Positions 32,865 to 41,385 of a DNA stretch of 64,000 bases are shown here, one piece after another. The position numbers were made by a program, and so were the translations under genes. The notes below the pieces were generated by a model. It made no database searches. It saw only the letters and a program-made list of their open reading frames with translations, and was not told the origin of the DNA. Source of the stretch: Clostridiales bacterium (lineage in GTDB: Bacteria > Bacillota > Clostridia > Oscillospirales > Oscillospiraceae). Numbering within the stretch: position 1 is the stretch's first letter; each line of letters starts with the position of its first letter. Location of the stretch: positions 6,604 through 70,603 of the forward strand of contig JAHZGF010000003.1 of NCBI GenBank assembly GCA_019420945.1, in the 5' to 3' direction.

Positions 32865-35123
32865 ATGGCCGAAAATACACCAATCACCATATACACGGCA
32901 GATTGCATCGGCAACGCAGCCAACTGCCTGTATCCCAATGAAGTCAAAATCACGGATGACTTCTCCGCGAAGCTGGCCTTTTCCACAGACATGGTCTGTG
33001 CCCGGTACAAAAACAACTATCGAAACACCGCAAACTTTGAGGTTGCCAACGCCCTGCCCGGGGACTGCGACAACGACCACTCCGAGATAGCAGCGGACTG
33101 GGTCACCCCGGAGGACATTGCAGACCTCTTTGCCGATGTTTCTTATGTGCTGCACTACAGCCGCCATCACATGAAGCCCAAAGGCGAGAAAAGCGCCCGT
33201 CCCCGGTTTCATATTGTTTTCCTCATTGACCCGGAGCAGGATGCAGACCGCTATACGGCGCTGAAGCAACGCCTGTTTGCGGCATTCCCTTTTTTCGATG
33301 CCAACGCCATGGACGCCGCCCGGTTCCTGTTCGGCACGGAAGATCCCCAGGTCATCTATCACCCCGGCACGATTACCCTGAATGCCTTTCTGGATGACCT
33401 GGAGAACGAACAGGCTTTTGCCAACATGGGACACACCATTCCTGAGGGGAGCCGTAACAGCACCATGTCCCGGATCGGAGCCAGGATCATCAAGCGATAC
33501 GGCGATACCCCGGAGGCAAAAGAGCTGTTCCTCCAGGCTGCTGGGCAATGCTCCCCACCCCTGGAGGAGCGGGAGTTGGAAAGCATCTGGGTAGGAAAGC
33601 AACGGCTCTATGCCAAAATCTGCAAGCAGCCCGGGTATGTCCCACCGGATGCTTACAACAGTGCCGGCTCCGTAGTCTGGGACACGCCCATTCCCTTTGA
33701 CGAATATGACCTTCCCACATTTCCCGTGGACGCATTACCGGAGGTCATTCGCCGCTATGTGCTGGCGGTGGCAGAGTCCACCCAGACCACCGTGGATATG
33801 GCTGCGGTGGAGGCTTTGGGCGTTGTGTCCCTGTGCAGCCAGGGAAAATACTTCATCCGGGGCAATGCGGACTGGGCAGAACCCCTCAACACCTACACAG
33901 TCGTCATCCTTCCCCCGGCAGAGCGAAAATCCTCGGTGCTGTCCATGATGATCCGCCCGGTGGAAGTATTTGAAAAATTGGAAAACGAACGGCGCAGCCC
34001 GGAAATCGTCAAAAGCCAAATGGAACTGAGCAAGCTGGAAAAGGAGAAGCGCAGTCTGGTGGAGCGGGCATCCAAGGGTAAAGCAACCGAGGAAGATATC
34101 AAGAACAAGGCCAAAGAAATAGCCGAATACGAACCGGTGAAACCGCTCCGACTCTTCGTGGACGATGTGACCTCCGAAAAGCTGACTTCCGTTCTGGCCG
34201 AGAACAACGGTTGTGCGGCGGTGGTTTCCGCAGAGGGCGGTATCTTCGATATCATCAGCGGCCTGTACAGCCGCAACGTGAATATCGATGTATTCCTCAA
34301 AGGCCACAGCGGCGATACCATCCGGGTTGACCGGATCGGCAGAGCCAGCGAGAGCATCATCCACCCGGCATTGACCATGGTACTGGCGGTACAGCCGGAA
34401 GTGCTGAACGGGCTGATGAGCAACAGCACCTTCCGTGGTCGCGGCCTTACGGCACGGTTCCTGTACGCCATGCCCAAGTCCACCGTTGGCAGCCGTTCTT
34501 TCTCCACGAAGCCAATCCCGGAGGGAGTCAGAGCCAGGTATCAGGCCTTGATTGAAACCATCCTGTCCGGTGACAATGAGCAGGAGCCGATCAGTCTGGA
34601 CGATGGCGCCCGGGAAGTGCTGGAAACCTTGTTCAACGAGGTGGAAGGCAGACTGAAGGGTGACCTGGCGGAGATCCCCGACTGGGCAGGCAAATTTGTG
34701 GGAGCGGTTCTGCGTATCAGCGGGATTCTGCACGTCATGAAATACCCAAAGGACTCCATGTTCGATCCCGTCAGCAGAGAAACCATGGAGAGTGCTGTTA
34801 CCATCGGCAGATACTTTCTGGAACACGCCAAAGCCGCATATTCCCTCATGGGTGCCGATGCCGTAAACAAGAACGCCCAGTATCTGCTCTCCGCCATCAG
34901 GCGGGAGCGGCTTGAGGAGTTTTCCCGCCGGGATGCCATGCGGCTGTGCCGCCGTTTCAAGACCGCCGAGAGTCTGCAGCCTGTGCTGGATCGGCTGTGC
35001 GAATACGGCTATCTTGCCGCCAAGCCGCTGCCACCCGCCCACGGAGCGGGAAGAAAGCCCTCGGAAGTTTACCTGACCAATCCGGCTGTGCTGGAGGATT
35101 TCGCCGGGGAGGGGCGGTCATAA
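32865..35123 (+). CDS. Prim-pol-like N-terminal domain fused to DUF3987 ATPase
   Basis: The ATG at 32865 follows AAGGAGTGATCACC. This 752-residue protein has an N-terminal primase-polymerase-like domain (~1-160) with NYRNTANF, GDCDNDHSE (Asp-x-Asp metal motif), VLHYSRHHM and ARPRFHIVF. A helical primase C-terminal segment follows (~185-260; MDAARFLFGTEDPQV, IPEGSRNSTMS). The second half is a DUF3987/YfjI-type ATPase with a degenerate P-loop, LPPAERKSSVLSMM (~345), and RLFVDDVTSEKL. Such proteins serve replication of plasmids and integrative elements. The N-terminal domain is strikingly similar to that of the phage-type primase at 59733, although the C-terminal motors differ. Confidence 0.75.
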   Translation: MAENTPITIYTADCIGNAANCLYPNEVKITDDFSAKLAFSTDMVCARYKNNYRNTANFEVANALPGDCDNDHSEIAADWVTPEDIADLFADVSYVLHYSRHHMKPKGEKSARPRFHIVFLIDPEQDADRYTALKQRLFAAFPFFDANAMDAARFLFGTEDPQVIYHPGTITLNAFLDDLENEQAFANMGHTIPEGSRNSTMSRIGARIIKRYGDTPEAKELFLQAAGQCSPPLEERELESIWVGKQRLYAKICKQPGYVPPDAYNSAGSVVWDTPIPFDEYDLPTFPVDALPEVIRRYVLAVAESTQTTVDMAAVEALGVVSLCSQGKYFIRGNADWAEPLNTYTVVILPPAERKSSVLSMMIRPVEVFEKLENERRSPEIVKSQMELSKLEKEKRSLVERASKGKATEEDIKNKAKEIAEYEPVKPLRLFVDDVTSEKLTSVLAENNGCAAVVSAEGGIFDIISGLYSRNVNIDVFLKGHSGDTIRVDRIGRASESIIHPALTMVLAVQPEVLNGLMSNSTFRGRGLTARFLYAMPKSTVGSRSFSTKPIPEGVRARYQALIETILSGDNEQEPISLDDGAREVLETLFNEVEGRLKGDLAEIPDWAGKFVGAVLRISGILHVMKYPKDSMFDPVSRETMESAVTIGRYFLEHAKAAYSLMGADAVNKNAQYLLSAIRRERLEEFSRRDAMRLCRRFKTAESLQPVLDRLCEYGYLAAKPLPPAHGAGRKPSEVYLTNPAVLEDFAGEGRS

Positions 35124-35225
35124 TCTCCGGGGCTTCTTGTCCGGACAACGGGCGTGGGGTCTCACGCACAAAATCGCAAATTCAAAAGGGGAATTACCCA
35201 AAAATCAAACCCGGGAGGTTTCAAT

Positions 35226-35633
35226 ATGACCAAACATGAAATCGAAATTCTGAATGTCATGCGCAGCCGTGGCAAGACCGCCATGGACATTGCGCTCGCC
35301 CTTCAGATCTCCGTCAATACCGTTCGTTCTTACATCCGCCGCCACCCGCCGGAAGATGCTGTCCGGGTCGAATGCCGCCAGTGCGGAAAGCCCATTCTCC
35401 AGGTGAAAGGCAGAAAGGCCAAATGCTTCTGCTCTGACAAGTGCCGGAACGCCTGGTGGAACGCCCACCCGGAGAAGGTGCAGCGAAAAGCCTATTACCA
35501 TCTGACCTGCGAATACTGTGGAAAGGAGTTTATCAGCTATGGCAACCGGAAACGTAAATACTGCTCCCGTCCCTGTTACGCCGACGCAAGAAGATCTCAT
35601 TCGGTATCGGATACTCTGCGCAATGCTGGATAA
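35226..35633 (+). CDS. Helix-turn-helix plus double zinc-finger protein
   Basis: The ATG at 35226 follows GGGAGGTTTCA. The protein has 135 residues. The N-terminus is a sigma-4/LuxR-like helix-turn-helix, MRSRGKTAMDIALALQISVN then TVRSYIRRH, like the tail of the recombinase at 15571. Two cysteine units follow: CRQCGKPI..KAKCFCSDKC and CEYCGKEF..KRKYCSRPC. It is likely a DNA-binding accessory protein of the recombinase module. It precedes a small ORF and the two recombinases, all on the + strand. No ligand or target is known. Confidence 0.65.
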   Translation: MTKHEIEILNVMRSRGKTAMDIALALQISVNTVRSYIRRHPPEDAVRVECRQCGKPILQVKGRKAKCFCSDKCRNAWWNAHPEKVQRKAYYHLTCEYCGKEFISYGNRKRKYCSRPCYADARRSHSVSDTLRNAG

Positions 35634-35733
35634 TCTCTGCCGGGAGGGAGAGCTGGATGCCCAAACCCGCGACCGGGCAAACGCCGTTCTCGCCATGAAA
35701 ACCGGCCTGAAACAGGACAGTATATTCATTTGA
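35539..35733 (+). CDS. Small helical protein preceding the recombinase pair
   Basis: A 64-residue protein starts at ATG 35539, with AAAGGAG at 35522-35528, and overlaps the zinc-finger gene by 95 bp in another frame. Its sequence QEDLIRYRILCAMLDNLCRE, GELDAQTRDRANAVLAMKTG is two helices of the SHOCT-like type. It resembles the 64-residue protein at 15405 in length, helix layout and placement before a serine recombinase. The role is unknown. Confidence 0.6.
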   Translation: MATGNVNTAPVPVTPTQEDLIRYRILCAMLDNLCREGELDAQTRDRANAVLAMKTGLKQDSIFI

Positions 35734-35816
35734 AATTCGTCACTATATGGACTTGCTATATCCTCCGAAACGAGCAATATATGTAGCTGACGATACTTGA
35801 TACAAAGGAGGATACC

Positions 35817-37094
35817 ATGTCAAGAACCGTAGAACAAATCCAATTTGCACCCCGGATGCCCAAGCCCCTCCGGGTGGCGGCATACGCCAGAGTGTCCAGC
35901 GGCAAGGATGCCATGCTTCACTCCCTGGCGGCCCAGGTGGATCATTACAGCACCTTTATCCGCCACCATCACGGCTGGGAGTATGTGGGCGTTTACGCCG
36001 ACGAAGCCAAGACCGGCACCAGAGACAGCCGGGAGAACTTCCAGCGGATGCTCACCGACTGCCGTGCCGGAAAGATCGATCACATTATCACCAAGTCCAT
36101 ATCCCGGTTTTCCCGGAATACCGTGACTCTTCTGGAAACGGTACGGGAGCTGAAAGAACTGGGCATCAGCGTTTATTTTGAAGAACAGTCCATCGACACC
36201 GCCACCGCTGACGGAGAGTTGATGCTTTCCATCCTGGCAAGCTATGCCCAGGAGGAAAGTCTCTCCGCCAGCGAAAACCAGAAGTGGCGGGTGAAACGGA
36301 ACTTTGAAGAAGGCATCCCCTGGCGATTCTTCATGCTGGGCTACCGCCGGGAGAACGGGAAGCTGGCCATTGTCCCGGAAGAAGCGGAGATCGTCAGAAG
36401 CATCTTCGATGACTACTTGGCTGGAAAGGGTGTCACCGCCATCGCCAAACGGCTGAACGAAAGCGGATACGCCACCCAGAGCGGCTGCGTGTTCCACAAG
36501 AGTGCCGTGGAACGAATTCTCCGCAACTATGCCTATACCGGGAATCTCCTGCTCCAGACCAAATTCCGGGAGAACCATCTGACCAAAGTCACCCGGAAAA
36601 ACCAGGGCGAACTGCCCCGGTATCACGCGACGGACACCCACGAAGCCATCATTCCGCCGGAAACTTTCAATGCCGTCCAGGCGGAGATCCGGCGGAGAAA
36701 AGAGAAGTATGCCCCCACCAAGCCACAGCAACCATCCCCCTTCACGGGGCTTATCACCTGCGCCATATGCGGCAAACACTACCGCCGCAAAACCACCGCT
36801 ACGGGGCCGGTCTGGATCTGCTCCACCTACAATTCCTACGGCAAATCCTACTGCCCCTCCAAAGCCATCCCGGAGGAAAAGCTGATGCAGACCGTCGCCC
36901 TGGTTGGGCATACGGGCGAAATAACGGCGATTACCGCCCACAACGATAATCTTCTGGAGTTCACCCTCAAGGACGGAACCAACGCCGTGAAGCGGTGGCA
37001 GGACCGCTCCCGTGCCGAGAGTTGGACAGTGGAAATGCGCCGGGCCGCCGGAGAGAAAACACGGGAAAGGAAGCAGCACCATGCCGAAAGCTAA
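35817..37094 (+). CDS. Serine recombinase 1 of the tandem pair
   Basis: The ATG follows AAAGGAGGATACC. This 425-residue protein has a resolvase catalytic domain with AAYARVSSGKD (catalytic Ser ~27), SRFSRNTVTLLE and EEESLSASEN-like QEESLSASENQKW. The Recombinase domain follows (~165-265), then a zinc ribbon (CAICGKHYRRKTT, CSTYNSYGKSYC). It is shorter than its partner and lacks the long C-terminal coiled coil, ending soon after the zinc ribbon. Its last 14 bp overlap the next recombinase gene. Tandem recombinases acting together are known in clostridial elements, for example as a heteromeric integrase. Confidence 0.9.
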   Translation: MSRTVEQIQFAPRMPKPLRVAAYARVSSGKDAMLHSLAAQVDHYSTFIRHHHGWEYVGVYADEAKTGTRDSRENFQRMLTDCRAGKIDHIITKSISRFSRNTVTLLETVRELKELGISVYFEEQSIDTATADGELMLSILASYAQEESLSASENQKWRVKRNFEEGIPWRFFMLGYRRENGKLAIVPEEAEIVRSIFDDYLAGKGVTAIAKRLNESGYATQSGCVFHKSAVERILRNYAYTGNLLLQTKFRENHLTKVTRKNQGELPRYHATDTHEAIIPPETFNAVQAEIRRRKEKYAPTKPQQPSPFTGLITCAICGKHYRRKTTATGPVWICSTYNSYGKSYCPSKAIPEEKLMQTVALVGHTGEITAITAHNDNLLEFTLKDGTNAVKRWQDRSRAESWTVEMRRAAGEKTRERKQHHAES

Positions 37095-38670
37095 AAATGT
37101 CACCGTCATCCCCGCCACACTGAATATCCATACCAAAACACCCACCAAGGAGCGGGTTCGCCGCCGGGTAGCCGCTTACGCCCGTGTCTCCACGGACAGC
37201 GAAGAACAGCTCACCTCCTATGAGGCCCAGGTGGATTACTACACCAGGTTCATTCAGGAGAACCCCGACTGGGACTTCGTGGAGGTCTACACCGACGAGG
37301 GCATCAGCGCCGTCAACACCAAGCGCCGGGACGGCTTCAACCGCATGATCCGGGATGCCCTGGCTGGAAAAATCGACCTGATTGTGACCAAGAGTGTGAG
37401 CCGATTCGCGCGAAATACCGTGGACAGCCTGACCACCATCCGCAAGTTGAAGGAGGCCGGCTGTGAGTGCTTCTTCCAGAAAGAAAACATCATGACCTTC
37501 GACTCCAAGGGGGAATTGCTCATCACCATCATGTCCAGTCTGGCTCAGGAGGAAAGCCGCAGCATCTCCGAAAACGTCACCTGGGGGCAGCGGAAACGGT
37601 TCTCCGACGGTAAAGTCAGCATCCCTTACGGCCAGTTCCTGGGCTACCGCAAAGGTGCTGACGGACTGCCGGAGATCGTCCCGGAGGAAGCGGAGATCGT
37701 CAAACGCATCTACCGTGAGTTCCTTCAGGGGAAATCCACCAATGCCATCGCCGCCATGCTGACGGAGGAGTGTATCCCTACTCCCGGAAAAAAGGCCGTC
37801 TGGCAGAGAGCCACCGTGGAGAGCATCCTGCGGAACGAAAAGTACAAGGGCTCCGCACTGCTTCAGAAGTCTTTCACGGTGGATTTTCTCACCAAGAAAA
37901 CCAAGATCAACGAGGGAGAGGTTCCCCAGTACTATGTGGAGGACAGCCACCCCGCCATCATCGAATCCTGGGAATGGGAGCAGGTTCAGGTGGAGCTGGA
38001 ACGGCGCAAAAACAGCCGCAACCGTCACCATCAGACCAGCCCCTTCTCCGGGAAGATCATCTGTGCCGACTGCGGAGATATTTTCGGAGCAAAGACCTGG
38101 CACTCCACCGACCGCTACCGCCGTGTTATCTGGCAATGCAACGGCAAGTTCAAAGGGGAACGCAAATGCGAAACACCCCACCTGACCGAGGATCGGCTGA
38201 AAGAACTATACCTAACCGCCCTTGGGGAGTATCTTTCCGACCGGGACGCCGCCATCGACCGGCTCCGCTATGCCCAGCGGATGCTCACGGACACGGACTT
38301 CATTGATGCGGATATTCAGGCTTTGGAAGAGGAACTCACCACCATCACCGGGATGCTGCGCCTGTGCATTGCAGAAAATGCTGCCAACACCATGACCGAA
38401 GAAACCTACCGTACCACCCACGCCGAACTGTGCAACCGCTTTGAAGAAACCGAAGCCAAGCTGGCAGCACTGCAAAAACAGCGGGACAAGATGAAAGCGG
38501 ACGCCATCACCATCGGCGGCATGATGTTCGAACTGGGTGAGTTGGACACCCTGCCCGTAGTCTTCGACGAAAAACTCTGGCACGGCACTATCGACCACGT
38601 CACCGCCCACGCCGATGAACGGGTGGTGTTTCACTTCAAGGACGGGAAGGAAATCGTAACGAGGCTATGA
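37081..38670 (+). CDS. Serine recombinase 2 of the tandem pair
   Basis: The ATG at 37081 is inside the end of recombinase 1 and follows GAAAGGAAGCAGCACC. This 529-residue protein has the resolvase domain with AAYARVSTDSEEQ (catalytic Ser ~38), SVSRFARNTVDSL and QEESRSISENVTWGQ. The Recombinase domain contains VPEEAEIVKRIYREFLQGKS. A zinc ribbon follows (CADCGDIFGAKTWH, CETPH), then a coiled-coil segment (~430-490) and a C-terminal beta tail. It is complete. It is the closest relative in the window of the recombinase at 15571. Together with recombinase 1 it probably catalyses integration and excision of the element. Confidence 0.92.
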   Translation: MPKAKNVTVIPATLNIHTKTPTKERVRRRVAAYARVSTDSEEQLTSYEAQVDYYTRFIQENPDWDFVEVYTDEGISAVNTKRRDGFNRMIRDALAGKIDLIVTKSVSRFARNTVDSLTTIRKLKEAGCECFFQKENIMTFDSKGELLITIMSSLAQEESRSISENVTWGQRKRFSDGKVSIPYGQFLGYRKGADGLPEIVPEEAEIVKRIYREFLQGKSTNAIAAMLTEECIPTPGKKAVWQRATVESILRNEKYKGSALLQKSFTVDFLTKKTKINEGEVPQYYVEDSHPAIIESWEWEQVQVELERRKNSRNRHHQTSPFSGKIICADCGDIFGAKTWHSTDRYRRVIWQCNGKFKGERKCETPHLTEDRLKELYLTALGEYLSDRDAAIDRLRYAQRMLTDTDFIDADIQALEEELTTITGMLRLCIAENAANTMTEETYRTTHAELCNRFEETEAKLAALQKQRDKMKADAITIGGMMFELGELDTLPVVFDEKLWHGTIDHVTAHADERVVFHFKDGKEIVTRL

Positions 38671-38757
38671 AATATTACAGAAACAGGCCCAGGCTGGTAG
38701 GGAAAATCCTGCTGACCTGGGTCCTCTTCAGATGTTCCAGATGTAGTTTTCCTCCAC

Positions 38758-39036
38758 TCATTCATTCCCGGTGGCACTTCTCATCACTTCCAGCATCATT
38801 CTTCCACCCAAACGGAAGCTGTTTTGGAACAGCAGACATTCTGCCAAAACCTGATATTCTCTGACGCAATCTGCATACTTGGTAAACAATTCCTTCTGTT
38901 CTTCAGTCATGGTTGCCAGCAGCTTGTCCTCATTCCGGCTGATCAGCTGGAGCAGTTCCTTGTACTCCTTACCGGAAGAAGTATCATATTCCGCCGGTTC
39001 GATGTTGCCATACCAGAATTCTTCCAAAATATTCAT
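38758..39036 (-). CDS. Small DUF6809-like protein
   Basis: The ATG at 39036 follows GGAGGGTGATGTT, giving 92 residues. The sequence MNILEEFWYGNIEPAEYDTS, with later LLQLISRNEDKL and LLFQNSFRLGGRMMLEVM, fits the small helical family DUF6809, which usually opens with a 'ILEDLYYGNI.P' motif and ends in 'F..GF.LG..L..E'. These proteins are frequent in clostridial mobile elements and have no known function. It lies just past the right-hand recombinases on the opposite strand, at the junction with the ECF/ABC region. Confidence 0.6.
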   Translation of the reverse strand: MNILEEFWYGNIEPAEYDTSSGKEYKELLQLISRNEDKLLATMTEEQKELFTKYADCVREYQVLAECLLFQNSFRLGGRMMLEVMRSATGNE

Positions 39037-39544
39037 AACATCACCCTCCGCAAAAAGTGTGTGTGATGTTAACTCCGGCGGCGGCAAATTACAAGCAGGT
39101 GATCTGCCAGAATTACAACTGTCCTTTTTGTCCTTTCTGTCCCATGGGTATCAATAAAAAACGCCCATATCCGGGGGATACTCCCAGCCATGGACGGTTT
39201 CATATGTATAGAAAATAATAATTTATCGTTTATATTCTTATAACGATTACCATTTTACCAACCCCTGTCTTTTCAGACCATGGCCGCATCAAATCCGGGC
39301 GTACAATGTGCTTATGGCCGAAAATATTCGAAATATTCCCGGTTTCCTTCCAAAAACATCCCCAGAACGGCAATAAATAAAAAGTTACCGTTGTTGAAAT
39401 TGTATCAACAACGGTAACTGATTTGAAAGTAAAGACCTATTTTGATACCAAATGCACACGGTACTAACCTTTTATTAAAAAGTTTACCCATTGTTAAAAG
39501 GTGCACCGGGAAATCGCCGCCGACATAGCGTTTTCCTTCCACAT
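39037..39544. other. Gene-free AT-rich stretch
   Basis: No gene is supported over about 500 bp. The only clear structure is the 15-bp-stem hairpin at 39383-39419. The AT-rich block at 39205-39260 holds possible promoter-like hexamers for the minus-strand gene ending at 38758, but none is convincing. Confidence 0.5.
39383..39419 (-). terminator. Strong hairpin terminator for the minus-strand ECF/ABC operon
   Basis: A perfect 15-bp stem, AGTTACCGTTGTTGA (39383-39397) with its complement (39405-39419), has a 7-nt loop. Read on the minus strand it is followed by TTTATTTATTG. It lies downstream of the KTR-like gene, the last gene of the operon. Confidence 0.75.
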
Positions 39545-39691
39545 TCATAGCATTTCAGAAATACGCGAAATCAGCAGTTTGTACCGCTTGGCAGTATCGG
39601 CATTTTTGCCGCAGTATTGTCTGAGCATTTCCTCATTCGGCTCATATAGCCGTAATAGCTTGGCGGTGGATGTGGGCTTTTTGAGTGCTAT
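39545..39691 (-). pseudogene. C-terminal gene remnant
   Basis: A 48-codon open stretch preceded by an in-frame stop reads, in part, AKLLRLYEPNEEMLRQYCGK and NADTAKRYKLLISRISEML before its own stop. The composition looks like a true helical protein end, and there is no start codon or ribosome site. It overlaps the tail of the KTR-like frame. It is probably the end of a gene truncated when elements inserted here. The parent family was not identified. Confidence 0.4.
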
Positions 39692-39917
39692 TTATCGGGT
39701 GGATTGGCGTAAATACAAAAGGACACAGCGATACTCCATTGAAACCGCCATGTCCTAAAAAGATTTCACTTATCACACTCTTCGATACATTGATTAGCGT
39801 TTCTGTTTTACAATTCGGACAAAAGAGTGAGAATTTCTTGAACTCTGTATCAGGGTGCACCTTAATTCGGGTTTTGTTCTTACAGTTTGGGAATAGCAAC
39901 CAGCTTTCCTCTTCCAA
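39642..39917 (-). CDS. Cys_rich_KTR-like small zinc protein, possibly decayed
   Basis: The TTG at 39917 has AAGGAG six bases before it. The first ~45 residues, SWLLFPNCKNKTRIKV then FSLFCPNCKTETLINV, match the Cys_rich_KTR family (normally WLLCPVCGNKTR...YCPKCKQETLINV), which is frequent in clostridial and streptococcal conjugative elements. The first cysteine is replaced by Phe. The frame runs on ~45 residues past the usual end, into DNA that looks like another gene's remnant. Both points suggest loss of function or a fused end. It is the last gene of the ECF/ABC operon. Confidence 0.55.
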   Translation of the reverse strand: MEEESWLLFPNCKNKTRIKVHPDTEFKKFSLFCPNCKTETLINVSKSVISEIFLGHGGFNGVSLCPFVFTPIHPINSTQKAHIHRQAITAI

Positions 39918-39996
39918 GATATCTCCTTCTTCCAATATGAATAATCCTCAATTGAAGAAGCTATAGACATAAAGGTGCATCCATTTCCTAAAAACT

Positions 39997-41385
39997 TCAT
40001 CCACTCAATTTCCAACTAAAATCACAGCAGACCTGAATCAGTTCCTCATCATGGGTGATCACCAATATGGTTTTCCCTTCGGACGCGGCCTGCACCAGCG
40101 AGGAGGCGATTTTCCGCATGTTCCCGCCATCCAGTCCCGACGTCGGCTCGTCGAGCAGCAAAATCTCCCTGCCGGATAAAAGCCCGCAGGCAATGGAAAG
40201 GCGCTGTTTCTGCCCGCCAGACAGAACGGCCGGGTGTGCGTCCTTGTAAGGATAAAGGGCAAATTTCTTCAGCAAATTTCTGGCCTTCTCCAAACGCTCC
40301 TCCGTTCTGGAACCCCCTAAAAGCAGTTCTTCGGTTACGCTGTTTGTAAAAAATTGCGTGCCGGTGTCGTTGGAGCTGTACCAGCAGCATTTCCGCCGCT
40401 GCGCCGAGCCAGCATTCCGGCCGTGCAGGAAAATGTTGCCCTTAGACGGGCGTTCCAAGCCGGCGACGATTTTTGCCAATGTTGTTTTTCCCGCCCCGTT
40501 GTGTCCAGTGATAGCGATGATCTGCCCTGACCAAGCCGCAAGGTTTAAATTTTCCCAAATTGTATGATTCCTTCGCTTGCAGGAAAGGCCCCGCAGGGAA
40601 AGAATAGGTGTACCTATGCCGATGGGTGGGGAAAGCCTTGTAGACCTATACTGCCGCACAGCGCGAAGCTCCAGCTGCTCCAGAGTTTCGGAAGAGAGGC
40701 GCCTCATTTGTTCGGGCGTGCGCTCCCACTGAACAGATCCATCCCGGATATAGACAAACCGATCCGCCAAATCCATCAACCAGTAAAGCCGGTGTTCCGC
40801 AATCAACAGGGTGCAACCCTCCTGCTTTAACCCTTGCAGAGTTTCACGCAGTTCCGCAACGCCTTGTTCGTCCAGATTGGCGGTAGGCTCGTCGCAGACA
40901 TAAATGGGAGGATTCATGGCATAAACAGCGGCCACGGCTGTACGCTGTTTTTCCCCGCTGGAAAGCACGTCGAGGGAACGGCTACTCAATCGTTCCAAAT
41001 GAAACCGCCGGATAGCTGTATCAGTCCGCAGAATAATTTTTTCATGAGGGAAGCCGTAATTTTCACAACCGAAAGCAACTTCTCCCGGCATTTCAGAGGA
41101 GAAAAATTGGCTTCCTGGATCCTGGAACACACTGCCCACCGTTTTTCCCCGTTTCCAAAGGGGTTCACCACTTCTGTCCTTTCCATCAATCTGAATACAG
41201 CCGGAAAACTGACCTGTATAAAAAGCGGGAGCAAGACCATTTACCAGACGGATCAAGGTGGTTTTTCCATTCCCCGAAGGGCCGGTCAATACTATGCATT
41301 CACCTTTTCGGACATGCAGACAAATATCGGTCACACCTGTTTCGGAGCCAGCATATTGAAAATTAACATGTTCAAACCGGATCAC
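39997..41385 (-). CDS. ECF transporter fused ATPase (two A domains), set 2
   Basis: The GTG at 41385 overlaps the TGA of the EcfT gene in a GTGA junction, giving 462 residues with two ABC ATPase domains in tandem. Domain 1 has Walker A TGPSGNGKTTLIRL (~36), signature LSSGEKQRTAVA and Walker B IYVCDEPTANLD. Domain 2 has GHNGAGKTTLAKI (~290), LSGGQKQRLSIA and ILLLDEPTSGLD. Fused A1-A2 proteins power group I/II energy-coupling-factor importers. With the EcfT and MptD-type S genes just upstream this is a complete importer. The substrate is unknown; MptD-type S components occur next to metal/siderophore genes. Confidence 0.88.
   Translation of the reverse strand: MIRFEHVNFQYAGSETGVTDICLHVRKGECIVLTGPSGNGKTTLIRLVNGLAPAFYTGQFSGCIQIDGKDRSGEPLWKRGKTVGSVFQDPGSQFFSSEMPGEVAFGCENYGFPHEKIILRTDTAIRRFHLERLSSRSLDVLSSGEKQRTAVAAVYAMNPPIYVCDEPTANLDEQGVAELRETLQGLKQEGCTLLIAEHRLYWLMDLADRFVYIRDGSVQWERTPEQMRRLSSETLEQLELRAVRQYRSTRLSPPIGIGTPILSLRGLSCKRRNHTIWENLNLAAWSGQIIAITGHNGAGKTTLAKIVAGLERPSKGNIFLHGRNAGSAQRRKCCWYSSNDTGTQFFTNSVTEELLLGGSRTEERLEKARNLLKKFALYPYKDAHPAVLSGGQKQRLSIACGLLSGREILLLDEPTSGLDGGNMRKIASSLVQAASEGKTILVITHDEELIQVCCDFSWKLSG

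Larger units (their letters stand above)
15405..38670. mobile_element. Candidate integrative element carrying the DISARM-like operon
   Basis: A block of accessory genes lies between one large serine recombinase at the left (15571-17094) and a tandem pair at the right (35817-38670). An excisionase-like protein and a primase-DUF3987 protein lie beside the pair. The cargo is a nine-gene defence-type operon. No direct repeats that could be attL/attR were identified by eye, and no relaxase gene is present. The exact ends, and whether this is one element or two adjacent ones, are therefore open. Confidence 0.5.

Noticed and set aside
38685..38725. Possible terminator after the second recombinase (AGGCCCAGG with CCTGGGTCCT)
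   Set aside because: The arms pair only with a bulge, the loop is long and no T run follows.
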